A program made the position numbers and the translations under genes. Below, one piece after another: positions 8,653 through 18,200 of a stretch of 64,000 nt of DNA. Origin of the DNA: Bacillus spizizenii TU-B-10 (lineage in GTDB: Bacteria; Bacillota; Bacilli; Bacillales; Bacillaceae); contig NC_016047.1 of the NCBI RefSeq assembly GCF_000227465.1, forward strand, positions 573,001 to 637,000, given 5' to 3'. The notes under the pieces are model-generated. The model ran no database searches. It was not told where the DNA came from and was given only the letters and a program-made list of their open reading frames with translations. The stretch's first letter is position 1. Each line of letters begins with the position of its first letter.

Positions 8653-9555
8653 ATGCAGCGTATTCAATTGGCGGAGGATCTTCAATTTTCAAGAGTCGTA
8701 CACGGGCTTTGGCGGCTGAATGAATGGAACTATTCAGATGCCGAGCTGCTCAGCCTCATTGAATGGTGTATCGATCACGGCATCACAACCTTTGATCATG
8801 CGGATATTTACGGAGGCTATACGTGCGAAAAACTGTTTGGAAATGCCCTTGCCCTTTCGCCCGGATTAAGGGAAAACATAGAGCTGGTCACAAAATGCGG
8901 CATTGTTCTTGAATCACCTGAACGTCCCGCACACAAATCGCATCATTATAACACAAGCAAATCACATATTTTGGCATCTGTTGAGCAATCCCTTTTAAAC
9001 CTTAGAACGGATTATATCGACGTACTGCTGATTCACAGACCTGACCCGCTCATGGATCCGGAGGGAGTAGCAGAGGCGTTTCAGGCGCTAAAATGCTCCG
9101 GCAAGGTCAGGCACTTCGGCGTTTCAAATTTTAAAGATCACCAGTATCGCATGCTGGAATCGTATTTGCCTGAGAAGCTCGTGACCAACCAAATTGAGCT
9201 TTCTGCATATGAATTAGAAAATGTTCTGGACGGCACTTTGAACTTGTGCCAAGAAAAACGGATTTCGCCGATGGCTTGGTCACCGCTGGCAGGCGGCAAA
9301 GTTTTCACTGGTGACACGGAAAAAGACCGCCGTGTCCGCTCGGCGCTCGAATCTGTTCAGGCGGAAATCGGCGCCGCTTCATTGGACGAGGTGATGTACG
9401 CATGGCTGTTCACGCATCCGGCCGGCATCATGCCGATTGTCGGAAGCGGAAAACGCGAGCGGATTTCCGCCGCAGTAAACGCTTTGGCATACAAGCTTGA
9501 CCATGATCAGTGGTTCCGTATTTTTACAGCCGTACAGGGTTACGATATTCCTTAA
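8653..9555 (+). CDS. ycsN: Aldo/keto reductase YcsN
   Basis: This is a 300-residue AKR-family NADPH-dependent oxidoreductase with a TIM-barrel fold. The catalytic tetrad is visible as Asp/Tyr in FDHADIYGGYTCEKLFG, Lys in ELVTKCGIV and His in DVLLIHRPDP. The C-terminal cofactor segment MPIVGSGKRERI is also present. It resembles E. coli YdhF and Bacillus YqkF-type enzymes; the natural substrate is unknown. The ribosome site is AAGAGGG seven bases before the ATG. The 100 bases between pbpC and this gene show no clear promoter, so joint transcription with pbpC is possible. Confidence 0.92.
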   Translation: MQRIQLAEDLQFSRVVHGLWRLNEWNYSDAELLSLIEWCIDHGITTFDHADIYGGYTCEKLFGNALALSPGLRENIELVTKCGIVLESPERPAHKSHHYNTSKSHILASVEQSLLNLRTDYIDVLLIHRPDPLMDPEGVAEAFQALKCSGKVRHFGVSNFKDHQYRMLESYLPEKLVTNQIELSAYELENVLDGTLNLCQEKRISPMAWSPLAGGKVFTGDTEKDRRVRSALESVQAEIGAASLDEVMYAWLFTHPAGIMPIVGSGKRERISAAVNALAYKLDHDQWFRIFTAVQGYDIP

Positions 9556-9560
9556 CAAAA

Positions 9561-9590
9561 AGCACCAGCTTAGCAGCTGGTGCTTTTTCA
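9561..9590 (+). terminator. Terminator after ycsN
   Basis: AGCACCAGCT (9561-9570) pairs with AGCTGGTGCT (9575-9584) and is followed by TTTT. Confidence 0.92.
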
Positions 9591-9633
9591 ATATTGTCAC
9601 ACCGCTTAGTGCCAAATTACCATTTATAAGTGA

Positions 9634-9662
9634 TTGAAACTCACTTGAAAGCGTTTTATATT
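9634..9662 (+). promoter_or_regulatory. mtlR promoter with embedded cre site
   Basis: TTGAAA (9634-9639) and TATATT (9657-9662) are 17 bases apart. Between and over them lies TTGAAAGCGTTTTAT (9645-9659), one mismatch from the CcpA operator consensus. A repressor there would block RNA polymerase, fitting glucose repression of the mannitol activator. Confidence 0.7.
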
Positions 9663-9744
9663 ATAAAGAAAACCTCTCTTTTTCCTCTCCTGTATCTCCT
9701 TGCGACTTCATCCGCACATCATGACTGTCTAGGAGGCCTTTTTT

Positions 9745-11835
9745 ATGTATATGACTGCCAGAGAACAAAAGCTTTTAAAGCACTTGTTATTACAAAATCG
9801 ATATGTAACCGTAACTGAGCTTGCTGAGCTGATGGAAGTCAGCACGAGAACCATTCACAGGGAGCTCAAATCAATTAAGCCGCTGATGGAAACTGTCGGG
9901 CTTACGCTCGATAAGCAGCCTGGAAAAGGGCTGAAGGCAGTGGGAAGTCCCGAAGATAAACAAAAGCTGCTTACCGATTTATCATATGAACAGCATGAAT
10001 ATAGCGCGGACGAACGGAAACTGCTTATTCTCTGTTCGTTATTAGAGTCTCAGGAACCCGTCAAGCTGTACACGCTAGCTCATGACCTGCAGGTGACGAA
10101 TGCCACGGTCAGTTATGACTTAGACGAGCTGGAGAAATGGATTTCTCCCTTCGGATTGACACTGATCCGTAAAAGAGGTTTTGGCATCCAACTCATAGGA
10201 CCGGAGAATGCAAAACGTAAAATTGTCGGCAACCTGATTGTGAATCGCCTCGACATCCAAATGTTTTTGGAAGCGGTTGAATTAAACATCAAAGGTAAAG
10301 CTGATTCTTCAGAGTCAGAGAAAATGTTTGGTGTAGTCAGCAAAGGCGAGCTGTTAAAAATGGAGCGTATCCTATTTCAGCTGAAAGAAGAAATCGCCTT
10401 TTCATTGTCCGACAGCTCTTATATAGCGCTCGTCGTCCATCTGACGTTTGCGATCGAACGGATCAAGCTTGGGGAAACCATCACCATGGAGGAAAATGAG
10501 CTTGAGGAACTGAAAAATGCGAAAGAATACAGCTCCGCTCTTGAAATCGCTGGCGAGCTTGAACGTGCCTTCGGCGTGACGATTCCAGAAGCGGAGGTCG
10601 GCTATATTACAATCCACCTTCGAAGCGCCAATCGAAAATACAAAACAGAATACAAAGCACAGGAAATCGAACTGGAAACAGCCCTTCAAACAAAGCGGCT
10701 CATTGCTTTTATTTCAGACAAAATCAGAATGGATCTCACGAAAAACTACTCTTTATATGAAGGGTTGATCGCCCATTTGGAGCCGGCCGTCAGCCGCATA
10801 AAAGAGAATATCGAGATATATAATCCGATGAAGGAACAGATCAAGCGCGATTATTTTCTGCTTTATATGGCGATCGAAGAAGGCGTGGAAAAGTATTTTC
10901 CGGGTATGTCCTTTTCTGATGATGAGATCGCTTTTATCGTCCTTCACTTCGGGTCTGCCCTTGAAATCAAAAAAGAAGAAGCAAAAGTGAAAGCGCTTGT
11001 CGTTTGCTCGAGCGGGATCGGCTCTTCGAAAATGCTTGCTTCCAGACTGAAGAAAGAACTGCCGGAAATTCAATCGTTTGATATGTCATCTTTGATCGAG
11101 CTGAAGGGCAAGGACGTCCAAGCCTATGATATGATCGTTTCCACCGTTCCGATTCCTTACGAAAACATTGATTACATTATGGTCAGCCCGCTTTTAAACG
11201 AGGAAGATGCAAACCAGGTGAAACAGTATATCAAGCGGAAAATTCCGCTCATTCTTGAGAAAAACAGAAGCCCGAAGGAAGAGGTGCAGCAAGCTGACGT
11301 ACCTGACATGCTGAAAGCGGCGGAAAGCATGGGGCGGTATATGGCCGTCATTCAAGATGTTCTGCGCCACTTTACACTTACTCACCTCAAAACAAACCCG
11401 GATCATAGTATGCTCTTGTTAGAGCTTTTTCAACAGCTGAAGAAGGATGGCTTGATCCGTGATCCGAAAAAAGCGGCGGTTTGCCTGGCGGAGCGGGAGA
11501 AACAAGGGGGATTGGGAATCCCGGGGACGAACATGGCACTTTATCATCTCAAAAATGATGAAATCGTCCTGCCTTTTTTCAAAATGTATGATCTGAGCAC
11601 CTCTTATGAAGTGAATGGCATGGACGGAAATACCCTCAGCATGACACGCATCCTTGTGATGATGGCGCCTAGCTCATTATCTGCTGAAGGATCGGAGATT
11701 TTAAGCGCGATCAGCTCCGCTATTATCGAGAGCAGAGAGAGTATGGCGGGGTTTCAGGGAGAGGGAGAACAAGAACTGTATCAGCGGTTAAACCGCATAT
11801 TTTTCACATGGATGAAGGGAAAAAACATACTGTAA
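9745..11835 (+). CDS. mtlR: Mannitol operon transcriptional activator MtlR
   Basis: This is a 696-residue PTS-controlled activator of the mannitol genes. Domains in order are an N-terminal HTH ([13 protein letters not shown]) plus a second winged HTH, PRD1 (about 200-305, with a regulatory His at 291 in YITIHLRS), PRD2 (about 310-415), an EIIB-Gat-like domain with Cys421 in [11 protein letters not shown], and an EIIA-Mtl-like domain with His601 in [10 protein letters not shown]. HPr and EII phosphorylate these sites to couple activity to mannitol and glucose. Compared with my recollection of the 694-residue 168 protein it has two extra residues near SSESEKM. The start ATG follows AGGAGGCC. 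Confidence 0.95.
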   Translation: MYMTAREQKLLKHLLLQNRYVTVTELAELMEVSTRTIHRELKSIKPLMETVGLTLDKQPGKGLKAVGSPEDKQKLLTDLSYEQHEYSADERKLLILCSLLESQEPVKLYTLAHDLQVTNATVSYDLDELEKWISPFGLTLIRKRGFGIQLIGPENAKRKIVGNLIVNRLDIQMFLEAVELNIKGKADSSESEKMFGVVSKGELLKMERILFQLKEEIAFSLSDSSYIALVVHLTFAIERIKLGETITMEENELEELKNAKEYSSALEIAGELERAFGVTIPEAEVGYITIHLRSANRKYKTEYKAQEIELETALQTKRLIAFISDKIRMDLTKNYSLYEGLIAHLEPAVSRIKENIEIYNPMKEQIKRDYFLLYMAIEEGVEKYFPGMSFSDDEIAFIVLHFGSALEIKKEEAKVKALVVCSSGIGSSKMLASRLKKELPEIQSFDMSSLIELKGKDVQAYDMIVSTVPIPYENIDYIMVSPLLNEEDANQVKQYIKRKIPLILEKNRSPKEEVQQADVPDMLKAAESMGRYMAVIQDVLRHFTLTHLKTNPDHSMLLLELFQQLKKDGLIRDPKKAAVCLAEREKQGGLGIPGTNMALYHLKNDEIVLPFFKMYDLSTSYEVNGMDGNTLSMTRILVMMAPSSLSAEGSEILSAISSAIIESRESMAGFQGEGEQELYQRLNRIFFTWMKGKNIL

Positions 11836-11845
11836 TCCGGCATGG

Positions 11846-11874
11846 CACACGTCAAAAAATTGGCGTGTGTTTTT
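11846..11874 (+). terminator. Terminator after mtlR
   Basis: CACACGTCAA and TTGGCGTGTG form a ten-pair stem with one G-U around AAAA, followed by TTTTT. Confidence 0.85.
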
Positions 11875-11952
11875 ATGTGGATAGGGTACAAAATAAGAAA
11901 AAGTGGGACTATTTTATCATTCAGTAATGGAATAATTCCAAAATGAAATAGT

Positions 11953-11981
11953 TTTACAAGTTATCTTTTTTGGGTTAAAAT
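11953..11981 (+). promoter_or_regulatory. Sigma-A promoter of ydaB
   Basis: TTTACA (11953-11958) is followed after 17 bases by TAAAAT (11976-11981), about 65 bases before the ydaB start. Confidence 0.7.
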
Positions 11982-12046
11982 GGGTGAGGTAAGGAAGAAA
12001 ATCTAACAAATAATTGAAGATTCAAGAGAATATAGGAGATGACGAT

Positions 12047-13558
12047 ATGGAAACATTACAGCATCTGATTCTGCATGACATGCCGGATAGCGAAGAAATA
12101 GAAGCTGTAAAAAGCGGAGCTCATACACTGACATATAAAGGTTACCGCAAACGGATTAATCAGCTGGCGAATGCCCTGCTGCAAAAAGGAATTCAAAAAG
12201 GCGACCGTATTGCATTGCTTTGCAAAAACGGTCATCCCGCATCAACTGTTATGTTTGCTGCGCTTGAAATAGGTGCTGTTGTCGTACCTGTCAGCTGGCA
12301 GCTGAAACCATATGAAATGACAGGTATTTTAAAAGCAAGTGAACCAAAAGCGATGTTTTATGGAGCGGAGTTTAAAGAGACACTGGACGAAGTTCTTCCT
12401 GAACTGTCTTCACTGTCTTTAACAATGGAAACAGGGACAGCTTACGAAACATCTGCTGAATTTGAAGCTCTGTTTGCTGGTCCTGATCATTTGCCCGAAA
12501 CTGAAATGGTTTCCCCTGATGATACAGCGCTTCTGATGTTTACGTCTGGAACAACGGGAAACCCGAAAAGATGCATGATCACACATGGCGGCATATACAG
12601 ATACGTAACAAGATCCAACAGCTCAACAACACGCATGAAGAGCCTTCGTTTTCTCGCGTGCCACCCGATTTACCATACGAGTGCGCTCATTTGCATCATG
12701 CTTGGAACCTTTGCAGGCACAACCTTCATTTTTACAAAGGACCAAGATCCTGTTCATATGCTGAAGGTCATTGAAGAAGAAAAAATTCAGAGTGTGATGG
12801 CTCTTCCTGTGTTTTACACGTATTTGCTTGAAGCGTGGGAAACGCACCAAACCGACTTATCTTCGCTTGTGATTTTAATGACAGGCGGAACAAAAGTGCC
12901 GAGCAGCCTGATCCGCCGCTATCTTGATATCGGCATTCCGCTCGCGCACGGGTATGGAAGCACTGAGGCTTGGGGAATCAGCACATGGACGCCTGATATG
13001 GGAATGGATAAAGCGGCCTCTGCAGGAAAGCCTGTGGCAGGTGTTAAAGTCAAAGTGGAAGATCCTCAGACGGGAGAAGAACTCCCTCAAGGAGAAATCG
13101 GCGAAATCGTTGTTCACACCCCATTTTTATTTAAAGGCTATGAAGACAATCCAGAAGCGACAGCGAAAGTGCTGCAAAACGGCTGGTTTAGAACTGGAGA
13201 TTCAGGCTATGTAGATGAAGATGGCTTTATTTTCATCACTGGACGCTACAAGGATGTCATTATTTACGGAGGCGATAACGTCTATCCGGATCAGGTTGAA
13301 GAAGTCATCCAGCAGATTCCGGGAATCCTTGAAACAGCGGTGGTCGGTATTCCTGACCCTCTGTACGGGGAAAAGCCGAAAGCTTTTATCGTGACAAACG
13401 GCGGCCAGCGTATAACGGAAGAGGATGTCATCGCATTTTGTAAAGAACGCCTTTCCGCTTACAAAATACCTGAAGTCGAGTTCGTTAAAGAACTGCCTAA
13501 AAATAACCTCGGCAAGGTGAAAAAAGACGTCTTGCGCAAGCAGGCCGTACATTCGTAA
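12047..13558 (+). CDS. ydaB: AMP-forming acyl-CoA synthetase YdaB
   Basis: This is a 503-residue ANL-superfamily enzyme that adenylates a carboxylic acid and transfers it to CoA. The phosphate-binding motif MFTSGTTGNPKR starts near residue 164, the A5 motif is in HGYGSTEAWGIS, the hinge in GWFRTGDSGYVDEDG and ITGRYKDVIIYGGDNVYP, and the catalytic Lys in NNLGKVKKD. The substrate (fatty or aromatic acid) is not determined by sequence. ATG 12047 follows TAGGAG; a TTG 33 bases upstream in frame lacks a ribosome site. It stands alone between its own promoter and a two-way terminator. Confidence 0.92.
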   Translation: METLQHLILHDMPDSEEIEAVKSGAHTLTYKGYRKRINQLANALLQKGIQKGDRIALLCKNGHPASTVMFAALEIGAVVVPVSWQLKPYEMTGILKASEPKAMFYGAEFKETLDEVLPELSSLSLTMETGTAYETSAEFEALFAGPDHLPETEMVSPDDTALLMFTSGTTGNPKRCMITHGGIYRYVTRSNSSTTRMKSLRFLACHPIYHTSALICIMLGTFAGTTFIFTKDQDPVHMLKVIEEEKIQSVMALPVFYTYLLEAWETHQTDLSSLVILMTGGTKVPSSLIRRYLDIGIPLAHGYGSTEAWGISTWTPDMGMDKAASAGKPVAGVKVKVEDPQTGEELPQGEIGEIVVHTPFLFKGYEDNPEATAKVLQNGWFRTGDSGYVDEDGFIFITGRYKDVIIYGGDNVYPDQVEEVIQQIPGILETAVVGIPDPLYGEKPKAFIVTNGGQRITEEDVIAFCKERLSAYKIPEVEFVKELPKNNLGKVKKDVLRKQAVHS

Positions 13559-13562
13559 AAAG

Positions 13563-13593
13563 AGAAGCCCGCCACTTTATGTGGCGGGCTTCT
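13563..13593. terminator. Two-way terminator between ydaB and ydaC
   Basis: AGAAGCCCGCCAC (13563-13575) pairs perfectly with GTGGCGGGCTTCT (13581-13593). The ydaC stop codon lies in the loop, so the hairpin serves both convergent genes. Confidence 0.88.
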
Positions 13594-14173
13594 TTGCAGT
13601 TGCACAGACAGAAAGCTCAGGCTTCATGTTTTTAAATTGCAACTCAATGTCTTGGAAGCCGGCCGCTTTAAAGTCAGCAATCATCTGTTTTCCAAATGAT
13701 TTGGTTTTCTCGGGACTGGCATCCGCTTCCCGCGGCTGCATCGTAATCGCTGCTTTTCCGCCGGGCTTTAGCGCCCGAAATATCTGTTTCATGCCTTTTG
13801 TTTGGTCATTCCAAATGGTGTAGTTGTTAACGGAAATCACTTTATCATAAAACGAGGCATTAAGAGGAAATGTCTCGACACTTCCTTGTATCAGTCGCAC
13901 CTCCTTCGTTTTTACTCTGCGGGCGGCCAGCTTCAGCATGGCCTCTGACACATCAATCCCATCAAGACGGATGTCCTTTTCACGATTCAGCATCTGCTGC
14001 ATGCAGTATCCCGGCCCAAACCCCACTTCTAAAATGCTGTCCCCGCGTGTGATCCCCAGCTGATCTATTGTCCACTGATTCAGTGTCTGATTTTCAGCAG
14101 CCATGATGTACCCGGCAATCATGCCGATTACGCCCTTTGGCCTGCTGAATTTTTTAGAAAGCATGTTAATCAT
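13577..14173 (-). CDS. ydaC: SAM-dependent methyltransferase YdaC
   Basis: This is a 198-residue class I methyltransferase. The SAM-binding motif I is ILEVGFGPGYCMQ, the acidic residue of motif II lies in DGIDVSEAMLKLA, and the motif IV region is SVNNYTIWND. The substrate is unknown; it resembles small UbiE/Methyltransf_11-type enzymes. Start 14173 is seven bases from AAAGGGGG on the minus strand, better than the internal ATG for MLSKKF. It is divergent from ydaD, and the 150 bases between them carry the ydaD stress promoter. Confidence 0.88.
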   Translation of the reverse strand: MINMLSKKFSRPKGVIGMIAGYIMAAENQTLNQWTIDQLGITRGDSILEVGFGPGYCMQQMLNREKDIRLDGIDVSEAMLKLAARRVKTKEVRLIQGSVETFPLNASFYDKVISVNNYTIWNDQTKGMKQIFRALKPGGKAAITMQPREADASPEKTKSFGKQMIADFKAAGFQDIELQFKNMKPELSVCATAKKPAT

Positions 14174-14259
14174 TCAGCAACCCCCTTTGCAAGTTATTTC
14201 CTCCTTGCGTTTCATGTGAAACATTTTTCTGATAAAGCAATGTGAAGGTGCCAATCCAT

Positions 14260-14285
14260 GTTTATCCAACGAACGTGTGAGGTAC
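14260..14285 (+). promoter_or_regulatory. Sigma-B-type promoter of ydaDE
   Basis: GTTTAT (14260-14265), 14 bases, then AGGTAC (14280-14285), close to the sigma-B consensus GTTTAA-N12-15-GGGTAT. It lies about 40 bases before ydaD, a known general-stress gene. Confidence 0.6.
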
Positions 14286-14323
14286 ACAACAAATAGACAT
14301 GAAAACAAAGGAGGAGAATCATC

Positions 14324-15184
14324 ATGGCCAATTATCCAAAAGAACTGCCGGCCCAAACCCAAAATCGCCAACCGGGAATTGAAAGCGAAATGAATCCAAG
14401 TCCGGTGTATGAGTATGAGGATTATAAAGGAGCGGACAAATTAAAAGGAAAAGTAGCGCTCATTACGGGCGGCGACAGCGGGATCGGACGCGCGGTATCC
14501 GTTGCTTACGCAAAGGAAGGCGCTGACATCGCCATTGTGTATAAGGATGAGCATGGGGACGCCGAAGAGACGAAGAAGCGTGTAGAACAAGAAGGCGTAA
14601 AATGCCTGCTGATCGCTGGTGACGTAGGTGAAGAGGAATTCTGCAATGAAGCGGTTGAAAAAACGGTCAAGGAACTAGGCGGCCTTGACATCCTTGTAAA
14701 TAATGCCGGTGAACAGCATCCGAAGGAAAGCATCAAAGATATTACAAGCGAACAGCTTCACCGCACATTCAAAACAAACTTTTATTCTCAATTTTATTTG
14801 ACTAAAAAAGCAATTGATTACCTGAAACCGGGCAGCGCGATTATCAACACGACATCTATCAACCCGTATCGCGGGAACCCGACGCTGATTGATTATACAG
14901 CGACAAAAGGCGCAATCAATGCCTTTACCAGAACAATGGCGCAGGCGCTTGTGAAAGACGGCATCCGCGTAAACGCAGTCGCGCCAGGACCAATCTGGAC
15001 ACCATTAATCCCGTCTACGTTCTCTGAAGATAAAGTTGCTCAATTTGGGCAAAATACGCCGATGGGCCGTCCGGGTCAGCCTGTTGAGCACGTCGGCTGT
15101 TATGTGCTGCTGGCTTCAGATGAGTCATCTTACATGACAGGCCAGACGCTGCATGTCAACGGCGGAGACTTTGTAACGACGTAA
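14324..15184 (+). CDS. ydaD: General-stress short-chain dehydrogenase YdaD
   Basis: This is a 286-residue SDR enzyme. An N-terminal tail of about 40 residues (PAQTQNRQPGIESEMNPSP) precedes the Rossmann motif TGGDSGIGRA; NNAG and the catalytic Ser (NTTSINPY) and YTATK (Tyr-x3-Lys) follow. It resembles the large subfamily of stress-induced SDRs (E. coli YghA, Bacillus GspA39 and YhdF). A ribosome site AAAGGAGG precedes ATG 14324. It forms an operon with ydaE six bases downstream of its stop. The substrate is unknown, but pairing with a lyxose isomerase-like protein suggests a sugar or sugar alcohol. Confidence 0.93.
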   Translation: MANYPKELPAQTQNRQPGIESEMNPSPVYEYEDYKGADKLKGKVALITGGDSGIGRAVSVAYAKEGADIAIVYKDEHGDAEETKKRVEQEGVKCLLIAGDVGEEEFCNEAVEKTVKELGGLDILVNNAGEQHPKESIKDITSEQLHRTFKTNFYSQFYLTKKAIDYLKPGSAIINTTSINPYRGNPTLIDYTATKGAINAFTRTMAQALVKDGIRVNAVAPGPIWTPLIPSTFSEDKVAQFGQNTPMGRPGQPVEHVGCYVLLASDESSYMTGQTLHVNGGDFVTT

Positions 15185-15732
<548 letters not shown>

Positions 15733-15735
15733 GTG

Positions 15736-15763
15736 TTGAAAAAAAGGGAATCATCGTTATAAT
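15736..15763 (+). promoter_or_regulatory. Sigma-A promoter of ydaF
   Basis: TTGAAA (15736-15741), 16 bases, perfect TATAAT (15758-15763), 28 bases before the start codon. Confidence 0.75.
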
Positions 15764-15790
15764 GGGTAAAAAAGGAAAGAGGGCGAGGGA

Positions 15791-16342
15791 ATGTTCACCT
15801 GCAAGGTAAATGAGCACATCACCATTCGATTATTGGAGCCAAAGGATGCGGAGCGGCTGGCCGAACTCATTATCCAAAATCAGCAGCGGCTCGGCCAGTG
15901 GCTGTTTTTTGCGGAAAATCCAAGCAGTGCTGAAACGTACAGAGAAACGATCATTCCAGATTGGCGGCGGGAGTATGCCGACCTGAACAGCATCGAAGCG
16001 GGGCTCCTTTTTGACGGCAGCCTATGCGGCATGATCGGTCTGCATAACCTTGATCAAGTGAATCGAAAAGGGGAAATCGGATACTGGATTGCCAAAGAAT
16101 ATGAGGGCAAAGGCATCGTTACCGCCGCCTGCCGAACACTCATCACGTACGCTTTTGAAGAGCTTGGACTGAATCGCGTTGCTCTCTGTGCTGCTGTAGG
16201 GAATCAGAAAAGCAGAGCGGTCCCGGAGCGGCTCGGCTTTCAAGAGGAAGGAAAGGCACGGGACGGCTTATTCGTTAATGGCAGGTATCATGACCTTGTC
16301 TATTACAGCTTGCTGAAGCGTGAATGGAAAGGATCAAAATAA
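15791..16342 (+). CDS. ydaF: GNAT-family acetyltransferase YdaF
   Basis: This is a 183-residue GNAT enzyme of the RimJ/RimL type, which acetylates protein N-termini with acetyl-CoA. The N-terminal half RLLEPKDAERLAELI, the acceptor-side strand GEIGYWIAKEYEGKGIVTAA containing the pyrophosphate loop EGKGIV, and the RVALCAAVGNQKSRAVPERLGF motif are all present. It resembles ribosomal-protein serine acetyltransferases; the true substrate in Bacillus is not settled. A GAGGGCGAGG ribosome site precedes ATG 15791. It is monocistronic between its own promoter and the ydaG stress promoter. Confidence 0.92.
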   Translation: MFTCKVNEHITIRLLEPKDAERLAELIIQNQQRLGQWLFFAENPSSAETYRETIIPDWRREYADLNSIEAGLLFDGSLCGMIGLHNLDQVNRKGEIGYWIAKEYEGKGIVTAACRTLITYAFEELGLNRVALCAAVGNQKSRAVPERLGFQEEGKARDGLFVNGRYHDLVYYSLLKREWKGSK

Positions 16343-16357
16343 AGCGCGCATTTTTTT

Positions 16358-16384
16358 GTTTAAATCTTCCCCGGATGTGGAAAA
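16358..16384 (+). promoter_or_regulatory. Sigma-B promoter of ydaG
   Basis: GTTTAA (16358-16363), 15 bases, GGAAAA (16379-16384). It lies 36 bases before ydaG, a known sigma-B general-stress gene. Confidence 0.7.
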
Positions 16385-16419
16385 GTAACAGCGGAGACGT
16401 TAAAAAGGAGTGATTCAAG

Positions 16420-16842
16420 ATGAATCAGCAAGACATTAAACAAAAAGTGCTGGATGTTCTAGATCACCATAAAGTAGGCTCGCTCGCAACGGTTCAAAAA
16501 GGCAAGCCGCATTCCCGCTACATGACTTTTTTCCATGACGGGCTGACGATCTACACACCGACAAGCAAGGAAACTCATAAAGCGGATGAAATTGAGAACA
16601 ACCCCAATGTCCACATTTTATTAGGCTATGATTGTGAAGGCTTTGGCGACGCGTATGTTGAGGTTTCCGGGAAAGCCAAAATCAACAATTCGGCAGAACT
16701 GAAGGACAAAATATGGAGTTCCAAATTAGAGCGCTGGTTTGACGGTAAGGATGATCCGAATCTGGTGATTCTTGAAATTGAACCGGAGGATATCAGATTA
16801 ATGAATGCCGGAGAGAAAACACCGGTCTCACTCGAACTATAA
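16420..16842 (+). CDS. ydaG: General stress protein 26, FMN-binding split-barrel
   Basis: This is a 140-residue protein of the pyridoxamine-phosphate oxidase-like split-barrel family (general stress protein 26). Typical stretches are VGSLATVQKGKPHSRYMTF near the N-terminus and NNPNVHILLGYD in the middle. Members bind FMN or related flavins and form dimers; the enzymatic role is unknown. AAAAGGAG lies just before the ATG. It is expressed from the sigma-B-type promoter immediately upstream. A 504-base untranslated stretch follows. Confidence 0.9.
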   Translation: MNQQDIKQKVLDVLDHHKVGSLATVQKGKPHSRYMTFFHDGLTIYTPTSKETHKADEIENNPNVHILLGYDCEGFGDAYVEVSGKAKINNSAELKDKIWSSKLERWFDGKDDPNLVILEIEPEDIRLMNAGEKTPVSLEL

Positions 16843-16847
16843 AAAAT

Positions 16848-17264
16848 TTGTGTTTTCAGGGGCGATATGTTATCATGAATAGCTAGTAAGAAAAATAAGC
16901 AAATAAAAAAGAAAGTAAACTTCTTTTTTCTGTTTTGAGAGAGAAGCTTACCGCTTCCCAAGCAGCATAACCAGCTGCCCTTATTCTTTTCCTTCATAAC
17001 AAATCGCCCCTAACGATGAGATGGAAAAAAGACTTTTTTGTTTTACAATTCACACCGGCGCGGCTTCGGAGCCGCAGTGACGATTGAGAGGTAGGGCTTT
17101 CGTTGTCTTGTGTTCAAGAAATTTCCATGGTGTTTACTTTCCAGAATGATTCTTCGGAACAATGCTTTATGAATCTAACCCGCCCGACTTGGCGGATGAT
17201 ATAATCTTTATTTGCGTATAGAAAAGAATAAGACAAACCGCTCGGCGTACGCCGGCGGTTTTTT
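16848..17264 (+). ncRNA. Candidate untranslated RNA between ydaG and amj
   Basis: The 504 bases between ydaG and amj hold no convincing reading frame but look transcribed. TTGTGT-17-TATCAT (16848-16876) is a plausible sigma-A promoter. An A/T hairpin lies near 16907-16932, a GCGGCT-TCGG-AGCCGC stem near 17060-17076, and a strong terminator at 17235-17264 (AAACCGC pairing with GCGGTTT, plus CGGC with GCCG, then T6). An extended -10 TGATATAAT lies near 17200. It could be a small RNA or an attenuated leader of amj. I do not recognise a riboswitch class. Confidence 0.45.
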
Positions 17265-17286
17265 ATTGTTAAAAAACACATCGCAC

Positions 17287-17313
17287 TGAAACCTCTTTGT
17301 CTTCTTTCGAGTC
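17287..17313 (+). promoter_or_regulatory. Possible ECF-type (sigma-M) promoter of amj
   Basis: TGAAAC (17287-17292) followed after 15-16 bases by CGAGTC. The -35 matches the sigma-M/W type well and the -10 poorly. amj is a known sigma-M regulon member, which is the main support. Confidence 0.35.
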
Positions 17314-17346
17314 TTATCTCTAGGATGAAATTGGAGGAAGAATAAC

Positions 17347-18156
17347 GTGCATGTCATGACAACACAAGTACTTTTTATTTTCTGTTTTTTATTACTGATT
17401 CACTCGATAGAAACCTTAGCTTACGCCACAAGGCTTTCCGGGGCCCGCGTGGGATTTATTGCGTCCGCGCTTTCCCTTTTTAATGTCATGGTCATCGTGT
17501 CCAGAATGTCGAACATGGTGCAGCAGCCCTTTACCGGACATTTAATTGATGATGCGGGAAAAAACGCACTGGCGATTGTAGGCGAACAGTTCCGCTTCTT
17601 GATTTTCGGATCGACAGTCGGCACCATCCTGGGCATTATCCTGCTTCCGTCTTTTGTCGCTCTTTTTTCACGGGCGATTATTCACTTGGCGAGCGGCGGC
17701 GGCTCCGTTTTTCAAGTGTTTCGAAAGGGGTTCTCAAAACAAGGATTCAAAAATGCCCTTTCCTATTTGCGTCTGCCGTCTCTTTCATATGTAAAGGGAT
17801 TTCACATCCGCTTGATTCCGAAGCGTTTGTTTGTCATCAATATGCTGATCACATCGATTTATACGATTGGCGTGCTTTCAGCTTTGTACGCAGGCCTTCT
17901 GGCGCCGGAGCGCAGCACGACAGCCGTCATGGCATCGGGCTTGATCAACGGAATTGCGACGATGCTGCTGGCGATTTTTGTTGATCCTAAGGTATCCGTT
18001 CTTGCCGATGATGTGGCAAAAGGAAAACGAAGCTATACGTATTTAAAATGGACCTCTGTCACAATGGTCACATCAAGGGTGGCAGGCACTCTTCTCGCCC
18101 AGCTGATGTTTATTCCGGGCGCCTACTATATCGCGTGGCTGACAAAGTGGTTTTGA
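17347..18156 (+). CDS. amj: Alternate lipid II flippase Amj
   Basis: This is a 269-residue integral membrane protein with about six hydrophobic segments. It matches Amj (YdaH), the B. subtilis lipid II flippase that substitutes for MurJ and is induced by envelope stress. The N-terminal stretch LLLIHSIETLAYATRLSGAR is family typical. GTG 17347 is preferred because GGAGG (17333-17337) is nine bases away; ATG 17356 would be too far. The gene follows a terminator-ended leader and ends at a perfect two-way terminator shared with ydzA. Confidence 0.94.
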   Translation: MHVMTTQVLFIFCFLLLIHSIETLAYATRLSGARVGFIASALSLFNVMVIVSRMSNMVQQPFTGHLIDDAGKNALAIVGEQFRFLIFGSTVGTILGIILLPSFVALFSRAIIHLASGGGSVFQVFRKGFSKQGFKNALSYLRLPSLSYVKGFHIRLIPKRLFVINMLITSIYTIGVLSALYAGLLAPERSTTAVMASGLINGIATMLLAIFVDPKVSVLADDVAKGKRSYTYLKWTSVTMVTSRVAGTLLAQLMFIPGAYYIAWLTKWF

Positions 18157-18161
18157 TAAGA

Positions 18162-18194
18162 AAGGCTGGATCATAAAGATCCAGCCTTTTTCGC
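18162..18194. terminator. Two-way terminator between amj and ydzA
   Basis: AAAGGCTGGATC (18162-18173) pairs perfectly with GATCCAGCCTTT (18179-18190), with T on the plus side and T (as A) on the minus side. Confidence 0.92.
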
Positions 18195-18200
18195 GCTTAC

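Noticed and set aside
12014-12046. TTG start giving an 11-residue extension of YdaB
   Set aside because: No ribosome site before it, while ATG 12047 has TAGGAG and gives the usual family length.
16626-16997. 123-codon minus-strand frame across the end of ydaG and the following gap
   Set aside because: Most of it is antisense to ydaG and the rest is low-complexity K/F-rich sequence without a ribosome site.
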